Source of the DNA: Nigrospora sphaerica
Taxonomy: Eukaryota; Ascomycota; Sordariomycetes; Amphisphaeriales; Apiosporaceae
Assembly: GCA_018287875.1 (NCBI GenBank)
Contig: JAGVVL010000013.1
Coordinates: forward strand, 2,728,001 to 2,792,000
Length of the DNA stretch: 64,000 nucleotides
Direction of reading: 5' to 3'
Below the pieces are notes generated by a model that was not told the origin of the DNA, did not search any database, and was given only the letters and a program-made list of their open reading frames with translations. Below, one piece after another: positions 23,468-37,500 of this stretch (positions are counted from its first letter, which is position 1; each line of letters opens with the position of its first letter). A program made the translations under genes and the position numbers.

Positions 23468-26400
23468 AAGCAGGCCGGTTCTCAGGTGTCCTCTCCGGCA
23501 CCCAGCGATTGGCAGCAGAGAGGCGACCGGAGAGAATCCAGAAGCTCAACTCCTGCCATTGTTTTTCCGCACTACTGAACGAAGCTATTGGTGCTTGCAG
23601 TTATGGGTACCTATTTGGACGGTTCGAAAGTGCGCCAGGGTTTTGACTTAGGCTGCCGGAGTTGGTTCAAGACGCGATGATAACGCGGTTAGGGCCAAAT
23701 CAGCACATGTTGCTGGTGGCAAGATGATGTGTGACGAGAATGCGGTGTCTTCACTTCTTCGTTGTGGACCTTTGACGGTCACTTTACCGGGGGAGAGCGC
23801 GCGAGATTGTTTTTTTTTTCGACATTGTTCTGCAAATATTCCCCATTGAGCGTAGAAAGGAATGGATGCGAGGTACAGCACAACGAGACTGCTCCTGTTT
23901 ACATTTTATGTAGGGGCGCGAGGAAGGCTTGACTGGAGAACGGTTCACGGTGCTCAATTGGGGGGGTTGTGGCTGAATAGGCATCATCGGGCCTACCTTC
24001 TGCTTATGGTCCTAAATTGAATCAGCCATCTAGCACCCAGACGTGTTGGCGTTGGGCATGATAGGATGTGATTGACGCCTTTCCTCACTTTTCATGGGGA
24101 AACGGAAAGCCGCTTGCGAAGGGTTTTCACTCTCTACCCTGTTTCCTGACAGGGGCATATCGACGGCCGTACTGGGTAAGCGAGTTATTTCTCCCGCATC
24201 GGTCATATAAAACTCAGCAGTTCATGGTTCATGAAACGCCAAAAGAGTGCTTTGAGGATTCTGGGTAGGGCGCCATACCGCGGCCTACAGCATTACGGAT
24301 AAGCACGAAGCAACCCACAACGTACCCTTATGAAAGTCATTCGGGTATAGTGTTGAGTCGATCAACACGGCGAAAAAGTATTGAGCGTAGTCCACAGCAT
24401 TGTTCCTTCTGTGCTGTCACGATATACTGTTGAGTACCGCCCCGCCTCTTTTTCATAACATAGAACAGATATTTGGTACGGGGGGTATTCATGCCCTCGA
24501 CAGAGGGAGATGTCTAGATCTGTCTCTATACTACTGCGGATCGTTTAAAGGGGAGCATGGAGCGGTATAGCCTGATACCTACGGTGTAAATGTGTATGCC
24601 GCCTGTGTATATATATACGTGTCAATGAACGTACTCGATTACTTAAGCTTATTGCAAGCAGAGTGCATTCTTGTACACACGATTGGTGAGGGAATATGAA
24701 GAGGATCATTTATACAGCCCGGTATCTGCGTACGACACGCTTCCTGTTATAGGGATTGCTTTCCAGTTCCCCGTATCCGTACACCATCAGCCTCTTATAA
24801 TACGCGTCCGCGGCTACTTAATGCGATTGAGCACTGTTCTAAAGACCTCAGCGGCATTCCTTGTCTTGCCTGGGAGAATGACTCTTCCAATGGCTTCGAT
24901 TCGGTCAGCGAAGCAAAGAATCGAACGACCTTGCCCCGTGAAACTGGAATAGAACAGCCGATTCGGTCACCTTTGCCACGTCCGTCTGGGTGGCTGCACG
25001 GTGGTCAACTTTCCAACAACATCCAGCTATTTCGTAAGTTACCCATAGGTTTAGATCTCGTTGTGTCCTAACAGGCTCAAGCAGCCTCGGGGTGTTGCTC
25101 CCAGTCTGGGCCAAATTACGCGGGCGGCGAGCCTGCTTGCATCTCCATCTCCTCGTGCCCGCCTCCGTCGACGCCCGGACCTACGATCGAATGCAACGGC
25201 TACTGGTAGGGCGTCACGATTCACTTCGTTTGGAGGGGCTAGTAGAACCGGAATCCTTGGGCCGGGACGTACGATATGCTCAGTGCGCGTGGTTGCGTGG
25301 GTTTATGGGGGGGCGGTTGGATGCATCGCAAACACGGGATGGCCAGTGAAAGGTGAAAGCAACTTGTGTGATCACGTGGGGAAGGACTGGGTATGGCCTT
25401 TTTAGGCTATAGTCCTTTAGCTTGTTCGACGCTGATATCGGGCGGTTTCTGTGTTTCACTTACATGTACCGTGGTTGTAGCACGTATACGGAGGGCTTGA
25501 TAATGACTATTGTTTTTATGAAGCAACGGTCTCGGTCTGCCGGGCATCCATACCGGGCACGTTTCACACGAGATGGTAGCCATTTATCCCCGTGTTACCC
25601 GAGATGATTTGTTATGGAAAGACTTTGGTGCCGTACTTGATGCATGATATACCCAATTTACCGATGTTCATACTATGACTTTCGCTACGTAAGATAGCCT
25701 CATCTGTCGCGAAGTCTCCAAGGGCAACATATGACACGACCTGTAGCTATGCGAACTTGAGGCGACAGGCTTGATCCCCAGGAAATATTCAAGTCTCGGC
25801 AGATAACTGCTTGCCCGACGCACGTAGCAACTGCCGAAACCTCGTCTGGGCGCGGTATCGTTACCCGTCTCAGTGGCGCCGTGACGTGCGTTCGGCCTCG
25901 TCAGCTTGTTGCGTTAAAAGGAAGGAACCAATCAATGGATAGTTCTCCAGCCACGCACATGCCAAAATTCATCGCCTTGTGCAATTTTATCACCAGGTAC
26001 GTCGGAGGGCCAAGCCGACGGGGTTCGTGTCTCTTCTGTTCCTGCGTCTGTACAAGCACCCGGCTGGCTTGACAGCCTCAGCGTCGCCCCGGCGGTCGAT
26101 GAGGACGACGCCCGGATACCAACTTCGTATGATGAGCTCACGCATACGCCCAGGGTGATCATGTCTGTGCATCGGAGGAGGCCAGGGCACCGGTAGAAGG
26201 GTTCGTATCCCTTGCGCGAGCTCCGCCGGGGTTTGTTCCATGGGAGCACGTCAGATTAGGGTCCCAAGGCGCCGCCGTGGTTCCCAAGACACTATAACGT
26301 CCCGCTGCCACTCACGCGGGCCTCAGCCATTGTTGGGTCATGGTTGCGAATGCCATATCCACCGGCCCAGCGAGGCTGGTATCGACATGGGACAAGTGCC

Positions 26401-28680
26401 AACATGCGTCCCAAAGGCGGGCTGAGACAGGGCCACCGGATCAGGTCCCGACTGGATGGGTAAGCAGTCTTACTGGCCACAGGACGAGCCCCTTGTCAGG
26501 GTTGCCGGAGGGCGCTCCGGCTAAGGTTGTGCGTACCATGTGACGTTGCGTGCACAATGGCTGATATCATGAAGTTGCTGACCGGTTTCAGTGAACCACA
26601 TCTCGGAAAGGCCTGGGTCATTCTCGGCCTAGAACATCCTGGCATAATACCGGCCCTGGGCCCGCGTTTTGAGGGAACCGCTGCTGGGCACGTCGCGTTT
26701 CCATCGAATCACCGTCTCCCCGCCAGCCTATGCGGCCGGCAGAAGGGGGGGTCGTAGGTAGCGCACGATGCGGTATGAGCATCTTAAATTTTCGATCAAG
26801 CGTCTACGAGCGGATCTGCCTGACGGGCTCCACTCGCACGGCAACACAGCCGAGGCTCCCGCTGCTTAGTACATCCCACGAACACAAGTAGGGATGCGTG
26901 CTTCGACCCCCAAGCGTCTGATGGACGGAGCGAGAGGGCCAGCTGGACGAAACGTTCCCACAACTACGCAGCACTACTAACTTCTGTAGCACACGCGGTC
27001 CATACGACTAAGAACAGGGGCTGGGGCAGCGATCGCCGTCAGCTGGTGAACAGGCACAGAAATAAGCAAAGAGGAAAGGCCGGACCATCGGCGACTAAAG
27101 CCGCCAGCCCGACCGCTTGGGTCCCTTACGAAAGCGACCCGGCAAGATGTCGAGCGGGCAAAGGGACAATGGGGAATTGGCAGCCCAGCCTGGCGAGGAA
27201 GGGCGCGCCGGCTGACGCTACCCGACGTGCCATAGTTTTTGGTTCCCAGCCATGCTCAAGTTCCAATGGGATGGACGAGCCCTTGCGCCGGCGCCCCTCC
27301 GTGCCTCTTGATTGGAGAAAAAAAAAACATCCGATCTCTGGCACCGGCTGGACGACCTGGCAGTTGGCGTGCCCCGGCAGCGGAATCCAGGCACAGGGTC
27401 ACATCCGTTTGCTTCAAACCCGGTACCGTGGGTTCTCAAGAGCAGAGATCCTTGCAGCCGGCCGGCCAGGGAGAGCAAGATGAGATGAGGCAGTCGAGAG
27501 CCGAAGAAGGACCCCGGAGATGACGGCCATGGGTCATTGGCACCAGGCGCGCCGGCACTTCTTTCTCGTGTGTGAAACAGAATGCTACGTTGACTACAGC
27601 CTGCTGGGCCGAGACAGCAGGCCCCGAGACGGCCAAGAATCGGGCCAACAACACTATCGTTGCGACTGTTCACTTTCCAATAGTCGCGGGCGTTATGGGG
27701 ACAGGGGCCCAGCCTGGGCGCCGGGGACCCAACATCCACGGGACATTTTGACTGGAGTCAGGCTTGCCAGACACGGGACGTCGATGCCAAGCCAGGGCCC
27801 ACGGCAGCTGAACTATGCAGACCCCCCGTTAGACCAAGGCCCCGAAGTTCATGACTAAGGTCGAGTGCGGCCATAGCAGCGAGCCTGAGTCGGGAAGCAT
27901 CTTTGCCTGCCCGCGGGGGACGAAGAGCCTTCTGCTGAGGGCTACCGGACCGACGACCTAGACGGGCGAGAAGGAGAAAAAAAATAAAGCCGAGACCTGG
28001 TTTTTTTTCCCTGGGCCCTAGCGGGCGAGGAAGGATGCTGCACCCTGTCCCCCCAGGGTCCGGGACGCAAGCTGGCGTGTCCGTACGTACGGAGCAGGCA
28101 AGCCCTGTATTACCTCATGTTTAGTACATCAGATCAGGTGCCTCTCTCATTGTCACGGCGGTCTTGGCAAGGTTACGGACACTTAACTACCAGTACCTGC
28201 CTAAAAGACATGTACTACTCGCTGGGCAACAGCGACTGACTACATGTTGATAAGGGGAACGAAAGACTCCGGGCCTGCATTGGGAGTGTTGCATGCGTCT
28301 CGGAGCTCGCAGCCAGCAACCCGACTTCCATGCAGGGCGCAAGATTCCATGCATGACGGCGCCTGCTGTGCCGGCTTACTCACGGGTACACCGGGTACAC
28401 ATCCAGGAGAGCAGCATCTCGACGGCGCGGCGAGCCGAGTAGCTTGGCCGCTTGGCCCGAGAGTCGTCTGCTATGTACCTTTGGCCCGTGGCTGGCATGG
28501 CAGGACAGGGTCGAGTTATTAGGGCTGGGACGGAGGAAGACAGATAACATGTATCGATTCATTGTTTCGCCTTTCGGCTGGCATTGTCCAGTACGCGTCC
28601 GAACGAGACGTCCTTCCCGGAGCACACTACCTGCGTGTCGGCGCGCTGGCGAAGGAGCCTCTCTCCCCCTCCATCTGCCT

Positions 28681-28688
<8 letters not shown>

Positions 28689-28725
<37 letters not shown>
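28689..28725. repeat. (TC)n microsatellite
   Basis: An uninterrupted TC dinucleotide run of about 37 bases flanked by C-rich tracts. Confidence 0.95.
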
Positions 28726-28729
<4 letters not shown>

Positions 28730-29115
28730 CCACCCCCCTCTCCCCCCCTGCGGGTCGGACCATTCGTCTCTTGGGGTTGGGTAGGCACAACGAATGAATA
28801 CGTAGGCCGCCCTGGCGTCGGGTATGCGTACATCTGCGAGCGACGACGCATGGCGCGTCGATGAATCAGGACGGCGGGTGGGGATGGGGCACAGTTGAAT
28901 CTTGGGACTCGGAGAAATCGATTGGTGGCATGACACCTGCGGAGCGCCACGGTTGCTTCGTTTCAGGGATACGACGCCCACAGAATGTCGTAGAGGCTTT
29001 CTGGAAGCTGGCAGGGCGTCGCCAAGCGGGACAAGGAGACACGAGGCCCTGGCCGAGCCAGCTGCAGGTCCAGGGCGGCCAAAAGCAACCGCGGACAGGG
29101 CCGTCGTCGGTAGCC

Positions 29116-29172
29116 CAGCCCAGCCCAGCCCAGCACGCACGCAAGGTTGCTGTGCTGGGTTGGGCTGGGTTG
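29116..29172. repeat. CCCAG-type inverted repeat (hairpin)
   Basis: The left arm is a tandem of CCCAG units ending in CAGCAC (to 29136). The right arm, starting GTGCTGGG at 29152, is its inverse with two G-to-A type differences that still allow G-U pairing. The loop is 15 bases. Confidence 0.75.
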
Positions 29173-29994
29173 TACACCGATACTTACTACAGCTAATAGA
29201 GAGACGTCAGCAATACACGACACAGCAACCGCCGCCCACGCGCGACCGTCTACCGCTACCACTTTGCGCGCGGCTGGGCCGTCGAGGTGACCAGACGACG
29301 CCGCCGCCCCCGATCAATGCACACCCTCTCTGTTCGTACCCGGACGCGATGGTACATACGGCCCCCCGTGTCCACGTCAACCAACATGGGATTGTTGTGC
29401 GGCCAAAGTAGCGACCGGGAGCAGGGGTCACGGCCAGAACCGGCGGGCAGCAGTTGCCCTACATGGACTCCCTGTTGCAGAGAACAAAAGAACCGCCGTC
29501 GGTTCCCCTCCCCCCCCCCCATCCCCTCCATATGGACCCCGCGAGACGGAGCCGACAGCGTTTAATCCAGGGCGCGCCAGGCGCGCGGGGGAGGCCCGAC
29601 GCGATTCGCACGGAAGCCCGTCAACCACGGATCCCTTCGGGCAAGGTATGGCGCTGTCCGTCCCCTGCACGCCCCAGTTCGTTGCGTAGCAGGCTCAGGT
29701 TGGCATGCTGGCGTGATATCCCACAGTACTTTGCGGCGCAGAAGCGACGACAGAGTGCCTGCTATCTCCCTCTCCACAGGGTGTCCAGAAGGGCCCGTTG
29801 TCTCCGCCTCTGGGCTTGTTGCACGGAACTCTGGACGCCGCGTCGGCGCGTAGGCCAGGGGTGGCCGTCGTCGGACAGCATCGTGCAGCCGAGGGATCGC
29901 TACGTCGAGGCGCTTCCGTGGGCGGAGGGACGGATGAGGATATATGAAGTCGGAAGGCCTAGGGGCTAGGAATATCCGTAAGTGGTTGGACGAA

Positions 29995-30019
29995 CGGACG
30001 GACGGACGGACGGACGGAT
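29995..30019. repeat. GGAC tetranucleotide repeat
   Basis: About six GGAC units in non-coding DNA. Confidence 0.85.
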
Positions 30020-32618
30020 GCGAGTGGATGGATCCGTGAGAGGTCGTCTGCCCGTCCCGGCAGGGCTCCAGGTAACAAGGTCCGGTATCCATCTAATTTT
30101 ACCCATCGACGCGGGAGATGTACGACCAAATGGTAAGGCATATATACAAGACGAACGCTATTCGCACACCTATACTCAGTAGGGGCTGCGCATCTACACG
30201 TTACGTCGCTCTCGGGCCCAGCATGGCCAGCCGTGCTGCGTACCTCCTGTTCACCCAGTCTGGCAGTCGTCGCTTCAGTCCCTTTCGGATTTACCGGCCA
30301 ACTCCTGCGCCAGCCTGACACCGTTAGTCTGGCGTGGTTTGCAGAACTCCTATTGCGTTACCAACCTTGTTCCTAATTTAGGATCATGTGTCGGCATCTC
30401 CACGACCTGCGCTGGCCAGCCGTTAGTTCCGTCAACCCATCCCTCTAGCCCTGGGGTTCCGCCCTTCTTTTCCCTTTCCGGCCAGTCGTGCCCTCTCTGG
30501 CCATTCTCCTCTCTCCCCTTCCTTGGTGCCCCCCAAACGACGCGCGACGTTGCCTCCCGCTTTTTTGCCGGGCATGCTGTGTCTTGATCAGCGCCGGACG
30601 GCACGGATGGGCGTTGTTGTTCTTGTTCTTGTTAGGATGCGCCACTGTCGCCATCCACCCCCGGGGGCCGGGCGAGCGAGGACGGGCTATAGGCGCGACT
30701 GGGCTTTCCGGCTTTAGTTACCTTCAAGGGCCAAGTGGTGCCGGCTCCCCAAGTTGCTCACGATGAGACTACGATACTGTGTAACGTGCCCGGTGGTGAC
30801 AGAGGGAAGGGCATTAAAGGGGCGATCCCTGCCGGGATCCATTACGGCGCCGAGATGCATCTGGAAATGTCGTGGGTACATGCGCGCCTCAGCAAAAGCG
30901 TGCATTGGCCGGCAGAGACAGCTTGCGCACGCGCAAGCAGCATGGGCATTGGCCCGACGCATTTGCCTGACGACCCTTTTAACTCGTCGCCTCGTCGCTC
31001 GCAGTGATGCGCTGTTCGTTGCCCCCAACGCCACCACCCCTGGAGTTCGCAACGGCGAGATGGCCCCGCGGGGGCCCGATGAGTCGAGTCCCGTGCCATG
31101 TCCCGATCGCGACCCTCGTAATCTCAGCCCTTTTCAGTCATCTCCGCCCTTCGCCGTGGTCCCGGACGTCAAACGCAGCGCCGAACCCCCCGTTGCTGGC
31201 TGCAACGGTATATACGCCTCCGGCACCACCCAGCAACGGCCCGACGGCGGTGGCGTGGGACTGTCGTGGACGCAATGAAACATGTAGACTTGGCTGGAGG
31301 CCCGCCGTACGGCCGGGCATGGCAGTCTGCTGCGAGACATTGTAGGCAGATACTTGGGTAAGAAGGAGGCGGGTCATGGCGGGTCTACCGAACAGACGGC
31401 GACCAGAGGCAAGGGATGTTGTCTCTGTTCGAACGCCCTCGCCATTTCTCCGCACATTACCGCCAGTCAAGCCTTCCATGCGGCCATGTACGGCCCCTCC
31501 AATCTAGGCTCGTCGTGCTGGCTTCGCTGCGTGTGTGTGTGTCTTCCACTACCGGCTTCGCCGGCTGGTGGGTATCGGGGTGGGCTTGGCGAACGTGCTA
31601 TGTACTCCGTACGTGTGCATAAGTTGCGAAGTTTCGGTGAAGATCGAATGCGGGCCAGCGAGCCAGCACGTAACAGTGGGGAGGAATAGTCGTGGAAAAC
31701 CTCCAAAATGCCCCGCAAGAACATGGAGCTGGAAATCACGGGTGGGTGCTATAGGCCCACGGTGGTGCGGCCACACCCAAGACTGCCCATGTAGGCAGTA
31801 CCTAAGCCGTAGCCGTTCATTCTAGCCAGGAAAGCTAACGGAGGTTTGGGTGGACATCTTGGGACCAGTTGGCAACGCAGGCGTGGGCGGGAAGCCGGAC
31901 TACATATGTTAGGACGTAGGCTAGGCACTTTGCTCAAGACACGGAAACGGACCCGCCGACGCAAAGCTACGGGCCGACGCGGAGAAAATAAAAATTACAC
32001 ATTGCCATCCAGGTAGTTGACCCGGCGGCCTATCCACTGGCTAAGGGGGGGAGTTCGAGGTCTGCTTGAGACTCCCCAGTTCGTCGCAACGGGACCCCGA
32101 CAGCCGCCCCCAGTCACCTCGGTTAGAGACGCGAGCCGACAGGTTAAGACGAAATATCAAGGTAAGGTTTTTGGGGAACCGGGTCACAACGAGACGCTAC
32201 ATGCCTGCACGATGCAGGTGTGTTTGTGCACTGGTACTGACAGGGTCACGGCGCCAATCGACCTACGAGCCGCTCATTCGTTTTGCCTACCTGGGTAACT
32301 AAGCAGGTGCCTGTTGGTTTGAGGTGGCGTCCTCGTTCTTTTTGAATTGGCAAGGGCTTGGTTCAGTAATCTAGGCGTTCCGGATCGCCAGCTAATGGGG
32401 AGTAAGGACCACGGTAGATAGTTCAATCGCAGGCCAGAGGAGAAGCTTGGATGGATGTACCCGGGATTGGTCAGACAGGCTTCCCTTACCAATGATTGCC
32501 CATGGTAAGCGGGAGAAACAGTCGGTTTTCTTTGGATATGGGCAGCTGAATCAAAGAGCAGAGGGTTTCAGAAGCACCTGCAGCAGCACTGGGGTGTAGA
32601 AGGAACCATGTTGAGGGA

Positions 32619-32656
32619 CTATACTCAGCCCTGTTAACACTCAGGACTGAGTATAG
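32619..32656. repeat. Short near-perfect hairpin
   Basis: The arms 32619-32633 and 32642-32656 are inverted copies over 15 bases with one mismatch (outer ten CTATACTCAG / CTGAGTATAG are perfect), with an 8-base loop TTAACACT. Confidence 0.8.
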
Positions 32657-32724
32657 CAGATCCGTTTTGGGAAGGAACCGCCGGCACCTCGCCATTGCTA
32701 CCAATCCTCCATCCCATGCCTGGA

Positions 32725-32895
32725 AGGTAAGTACTTAGGTAAGTACCTAAACAGGTGTCATCCGGTATTCAGGGACGACGCAAGTTAAGCAGTTTAAGTA
32801 AAGATAAGTAAGTATGTACCTGCATATCGACCCCCAAGTCGGTAAGAGTTGGGTGTTTACCTATATACTTACATGTAAGTATCTAAGCACGTACC
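32725..32895. repeat. AAGTA / TACCTA-rich degenerate repeat
   Basis: Repeated occurrences of TAAGTA, GTAAGTA, TACCTA and their complements in a ~170 base stretch, in both orientations. The copies are too degenerate to define a unit length. Confidence 0.5.
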
Positions 32896-34510
32896 GTAGA
32901 GCAAGGCGGCCACCCCATCCATAGATCGTCGGAGGGGAGGTGTGACCGATGGGAGTCAGATGATGGGCCTCGTCGGGAATAAGCTTCGGCGAGACACAGC
33001 GACCCTGCGGATGATTAACAGCTTGTGAGAGAGAGACTCCCTTCGTTCCCCAAGGGGGGGGGAGGCGGCAGAGGAAATGGACAAAAGGCATGTACTGGGT
33101 ACATGATTAGCTTCGAAGCCGTTGCACCGGGCATGCGTACACTTGCCCTCTCAGGCCTGTTGTTTCCAAGCTGCCAGGATTGGAATGGCATCCATGCCGG
33201 GCCCAGAGGCCAGGCACCCCAGCGCTCCCAGGGCTACCACTGCCAGGGCTACCCAGGCCTGCCCAGGGCCATCCACCACCACTTCCACTTCGTACACCTC
33301 GCATACCACGACGACGACCTAGGTCCACCACACAATTGGCCATACAGCTTTCGTCTCCTGTCCGATACTAGTACCCCTGGCGGGCGAAGCTCACTTGTCC
33401 GCTGCCGCATCCCGCTACCTACTTCTACTGCCGGCTGCTGCTGCTTACATCCAGCCCTGCAGCTCGCGGCTTGCATCTGCCTCCCACCCTGCCCACGCCC
33501 CCCCCTCGCGCCCAACCAACAGCAGGGCCGTCCGGTGCAGATTGGAATACAGACCGCCCCCGTCAGCAGCAACGAGCTACCTACCGAAAGCGAGAATCCC
33601 AAGGCGCGCCCTCCCCCCCGCCGCGACCACAGCCGCCCAAAACACCCATATTCCACAACCAATCCCACCCCCGGGATCGTGCTTAGGACCAGTCTGTCGG
33701 CCGTAGGAAATTATTTCCTGGCCGTCTTGTCATACGTCCAATCTCGAGTGCCGGCGCCCGCTAACCCAGCCGATTCCACGTGCCCTTGTGTCAAACCCAG
33801 GGACCGACGCATTCCGGGACGCGAGAGGTGACGGTAATGCCATAGGTGCCGTGGAATATACCCTCCCCCGAGCCGCGGTAGTCCTACGCAAGGACCGAGA
33901 GGCCATTGGCAGCCTGCCCTCGCATTCTCGGCGTGAGCCTCGCTGCCCGTCTTTTCCCCCTCGACCGGCGCTGTGGGATTATGCACCTGAGACTGCCATT
34001 GCATCGCGGCCGTTCGCATCACCCACGTTAGCAGTAACACCAGCAGCAAGTAGCAGCAACTACCAGCACCACCAGCATCACCACCACCCTTCGCCCCCCC
34101 CCGGTCCTCGACGCCACCCCTCCAGGCCCTCTGCTTCTACCCCAAGAATGCTAGTCTTGCGGTGGAAGCAGCTGCTATTCTCGAAGAGAAGTCGCGACTT
34201 CTGACGAGGCGACGCCGCCGTCGGCCACCCACCTAAAGTACTTGGTCGCCGAAAACGAAGCGAACCGCCCACCGGGCTGTCGGGATTCTGCTATCGAAAG
34301 AGTTGGATGCCCGCGGTGCACCACACGCTCCCTTACAGGCCGACATACATACTGAACGAACACGACATAAGCTTCACCTGGCCCAACCCCCGTCTGTGGT
34401 CCTGTGCGAACCCGCGAGCGCCCCCCAATGCACATCATCGACGCCAATCAGCGGTGTATATTCGCAGACGTCGGGAAACCAAGGCTTGAGGAGCGTCCTC
34501 CCCCCCGGGC

Positions 34511-37500
34511 ATGGACGAAACAAACTACTACCAGCACCACGCCGTTGGTGACAGCGGCACTACGAGCCCTGGGAGCACCAGTGCCGTGAGTGTCGGAACC
34601 GCCAGCGATGGCGAGGTGTCTCAGGCCCGCCTGAGCACCCAGCAGGAGGCGGACCGGGACCGAAGTAGGAGCAGCACCCTGGCGGGACCGGAAACCGCAG
34701 CGAATGCCCTCGCGCAGACCACCATTCGAACTGTCACACCCGAACTTGCAGAGAACGGGCATGCTCGTGCCATGGCGGTAGACACAGGCCTGGCCCAGGC
34801 ATCACACGCCTCCCGGGGCTATGGCACCACCGCATCCGCACAAACGTCGCCCAGGTCCATCCCGGGGGGCGAGAGGCGGCGGCAGGGCCTTGTATTTAAC
34901 GACGGGCAAGAGGCCGCCTACGACAGCTCCGAATCGAGCCCTCCGCTCCAGCCCAGGTCCGCGAATCGGCCTCGCAACCACACCATGGACGGCGCCTTGT
35001 CCCTGCGACAGAATGCCAGTGCCTCGCAGACGGCCGAGAGCAGGCACCGCGTCGGCTCTATCTCCTCGTCGGGGTCCACGCCCTACCTTGAGACCGACGT
35101 ACGCCCCCCGCCGCCTACGGTGCTGGCGACGGTCGGGTACCCGGCCGCCGCACCCCCGCCAGTGCGGCCGCCAGAGCCCAAAATCACCGTTTCCGGCATC
35201 AAAGAGAAGAAATCGTCGAACAGGCGGCTGATCAAACGCGCGTCTTCCCGCCCTACCTCGCCCCTGATTTCGCCGCCGCCGTGCGTGGACTCCCTACCCT
35301 TGCCCGTGCCCACGGACGATGCCAACAAGATCCTGCTCCTCATGAAGACGCTCTGCGGCCGGATGAAGGGCCACGCCGAGTACCAGACGGAGCCCGGCGG
35401 CCCGTGGCACGCGGGCGTTTGCTACATCGACGAAGAAAAAGGATGCTTGCTTTTTGACCCCGGCCAGGACGGGGCGTTCCATGCGTCCATCATTGGTGAT
35501 CTTCGTGGCTGCAGGGTTCTCCCTGTCGAGCTGCCCGGGGACGGCCGGAGATGCTTGGAGCTGTCGAGCGTCAGAGCTGGTGTGGATATTCTATTAAGAC
35601 CGGCGGCACCAGCTGAAGTTGACTTCTGGCTTGCCGCCTTGCTGTGCTGGCAACAACTGCGACCGAGCGGAGTGCGCATCCCCGGCGGCCGAGGCAGCAT
35701 TTCACCCGTACCAGGGCCTGGTCGACCCGATATGCGCCGCCGAGGCTCGCTGGCGCCCGGTGGCACGGCGACTCCCAAAGATGCCGCCATCATCAAAGTC
35801 GGCAAGGTCATGCTGTGGGACAAGGGCATCGCCGTGTCGCCGCGGTCCATCGTCAAGAGGCCGTCCACCCGCGATCTGCGCGGGGCCACCACGGCGTGGA
35901 GGCGGGTGTCCTGCATACTGCAAGACAACGGCGAGTTCAAGCTCATGACGGAAAACGACGTGTCGGTGCTCTCTGTCATCGAACTGTCCCAGCTGTCCCG
36001 TTGTGCGGTGCAGCAGCTGGACAAGTCGGTGCTGGATGAAGATTACTGCATTGCCATCTTCCCCATCTACTCGGCAACATCGAAACAACTATCAATATTT
36101 AGGCCCGTATACATCGCCCTGGACTCGCGCGTCCTGTTCGAGGTCTGGTTCGTTCTTTTGCGGGCCTTCGCCATGCCGGATCTGTATGGAATCGAGGCCT
36201 CTACCAACCACGCTGTGGAGATTACCGACCTCATGAACAGCTTCGACGGGCGCATGTTCAGACTAGAGAAGACCGTCTCCGTCAGAGTGACGGAGGCCAA
36301 AATCCAAAGAGCACACCCCCCGCCGGACCACCACGACCGCCACGGGCGACACGAGCGCGACCCGCTGGTGGGCAACTACTTGGCCGAGGTGATCCTGGAC
36401 GGCGAGGTGCGCGCGCGGACCACGGTGCAGGCAGACACGAAAAACCCTTTTTGGAGGGAGGCGGCCCAGTTTAGCGAGCTCGCCACGTCTCTCCCCTACC
36501 TGTCCGTCGTCCTCAAACGTGTCGACGGAAACCTCGACAGCTTTGGCCACCAACTGCAGGCTTCACTCGGGTTGCCCAAGACGGGCAACCTAACCGAGGT
36601 CATGTGCGGCGCCGTCGACATACCGCTGGACAAGCTAGAGCGCGGGAGAGACCACGAGCAATGGCTTCCGATCCAGGACGAGAGGAATGAGAGCATGGGG
36701 AGCATGTATGTCAAGGTCTCGCACGAGGAACTCGTGGTTCTCATGGCGCAGGATTACCAGCCTCTTTCGGCCTTGCTGCACAAATTCAGCGTCGGACTGA
36801 CGGGCCAGATTGCTGCCGCCATGCCTCAACAGCTGCGCCGTCTAGCCGAAATCTTTCTCAACATCTTCCAGGTGTCGAACAGCTCTATCGAGTGGCTCCT
36901 GGCCCTTGTCGAAGAGGAAATCGACGGCGTCAGCGGCCAAAACAATACAAAGAAGATGCGTTATAGCCGGCGATTAAAGTCGGAGGAATCGTCCAACTCA
37001 AGCGACAGGGAAGCGCTCGTCCGCGATATGGGCAAGACGTTGGCCGGCGAGGCCAATCTTCTCTTTCGGGGCAATTCGTTACTAACGCAGGCTTTGGAGT
37101 TCCACATGCGGCGCTTGGGCAAAGAGTATCTCGAGGAAGTGCTAAGCGACAAGATATTTGAAATCAACGAGATCAACCCCGACTGCGAGGTCGACCCCAG
37201 CCGGATACACCACGGCGACGAACTGGATCAGCATTGGTCTCAACTCGTACACCTCACCACGGAGGTCTGGGAGTGCATCGCGGAATCGGCAAACAGGATA
37301 CCTGCGGAGCTGCGGCAGATTCTCAAATACGTGCGCGCCGTCGCCGAGGACCGCTACGGAGACTTTCTCCGCACTGTCACGTACACGAGCGTGTCGGGCT
37401 TCCTTTTCCTCCGTTTCATCTGCCCCGCCATCCTCAACCCCAAATTATTCGGCCTCCTTCGCGACAACCCACGGCCGAAGGCGCAGCGTACCCTGACCCT

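Larger units (their letters stand above)
23468..34510. other. 11 kb gene-poor region
   Basis: The longest stretch without a supportable gene. Base composition shifts to roughly even AT/GC between about 24.0 and 26.0 kb and is GC-rich elsewhere. Frames are short, carry no recognisable domain and have no consistent splice structure. It holds a (TC)n microsatellite at 28689-28725, a GGAC repeat near 29995-30019, two hairpins (29116-29172 and 32619-32656), and an AAGTA/TACCTA-rich patch at 32725-32895. The last ~1.4 kb before 34511 is C-rich and probably the promoter and leader of the RasGAP gene. Confidence 0.55.

Noticed and set aside
33025..33831. Plus-strand frame of 268 codons upstream of the RasGAP
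   Set aside because: Low-complexity Pro/His/Arg composition from C-rich DNA; more likely promoter or leader.
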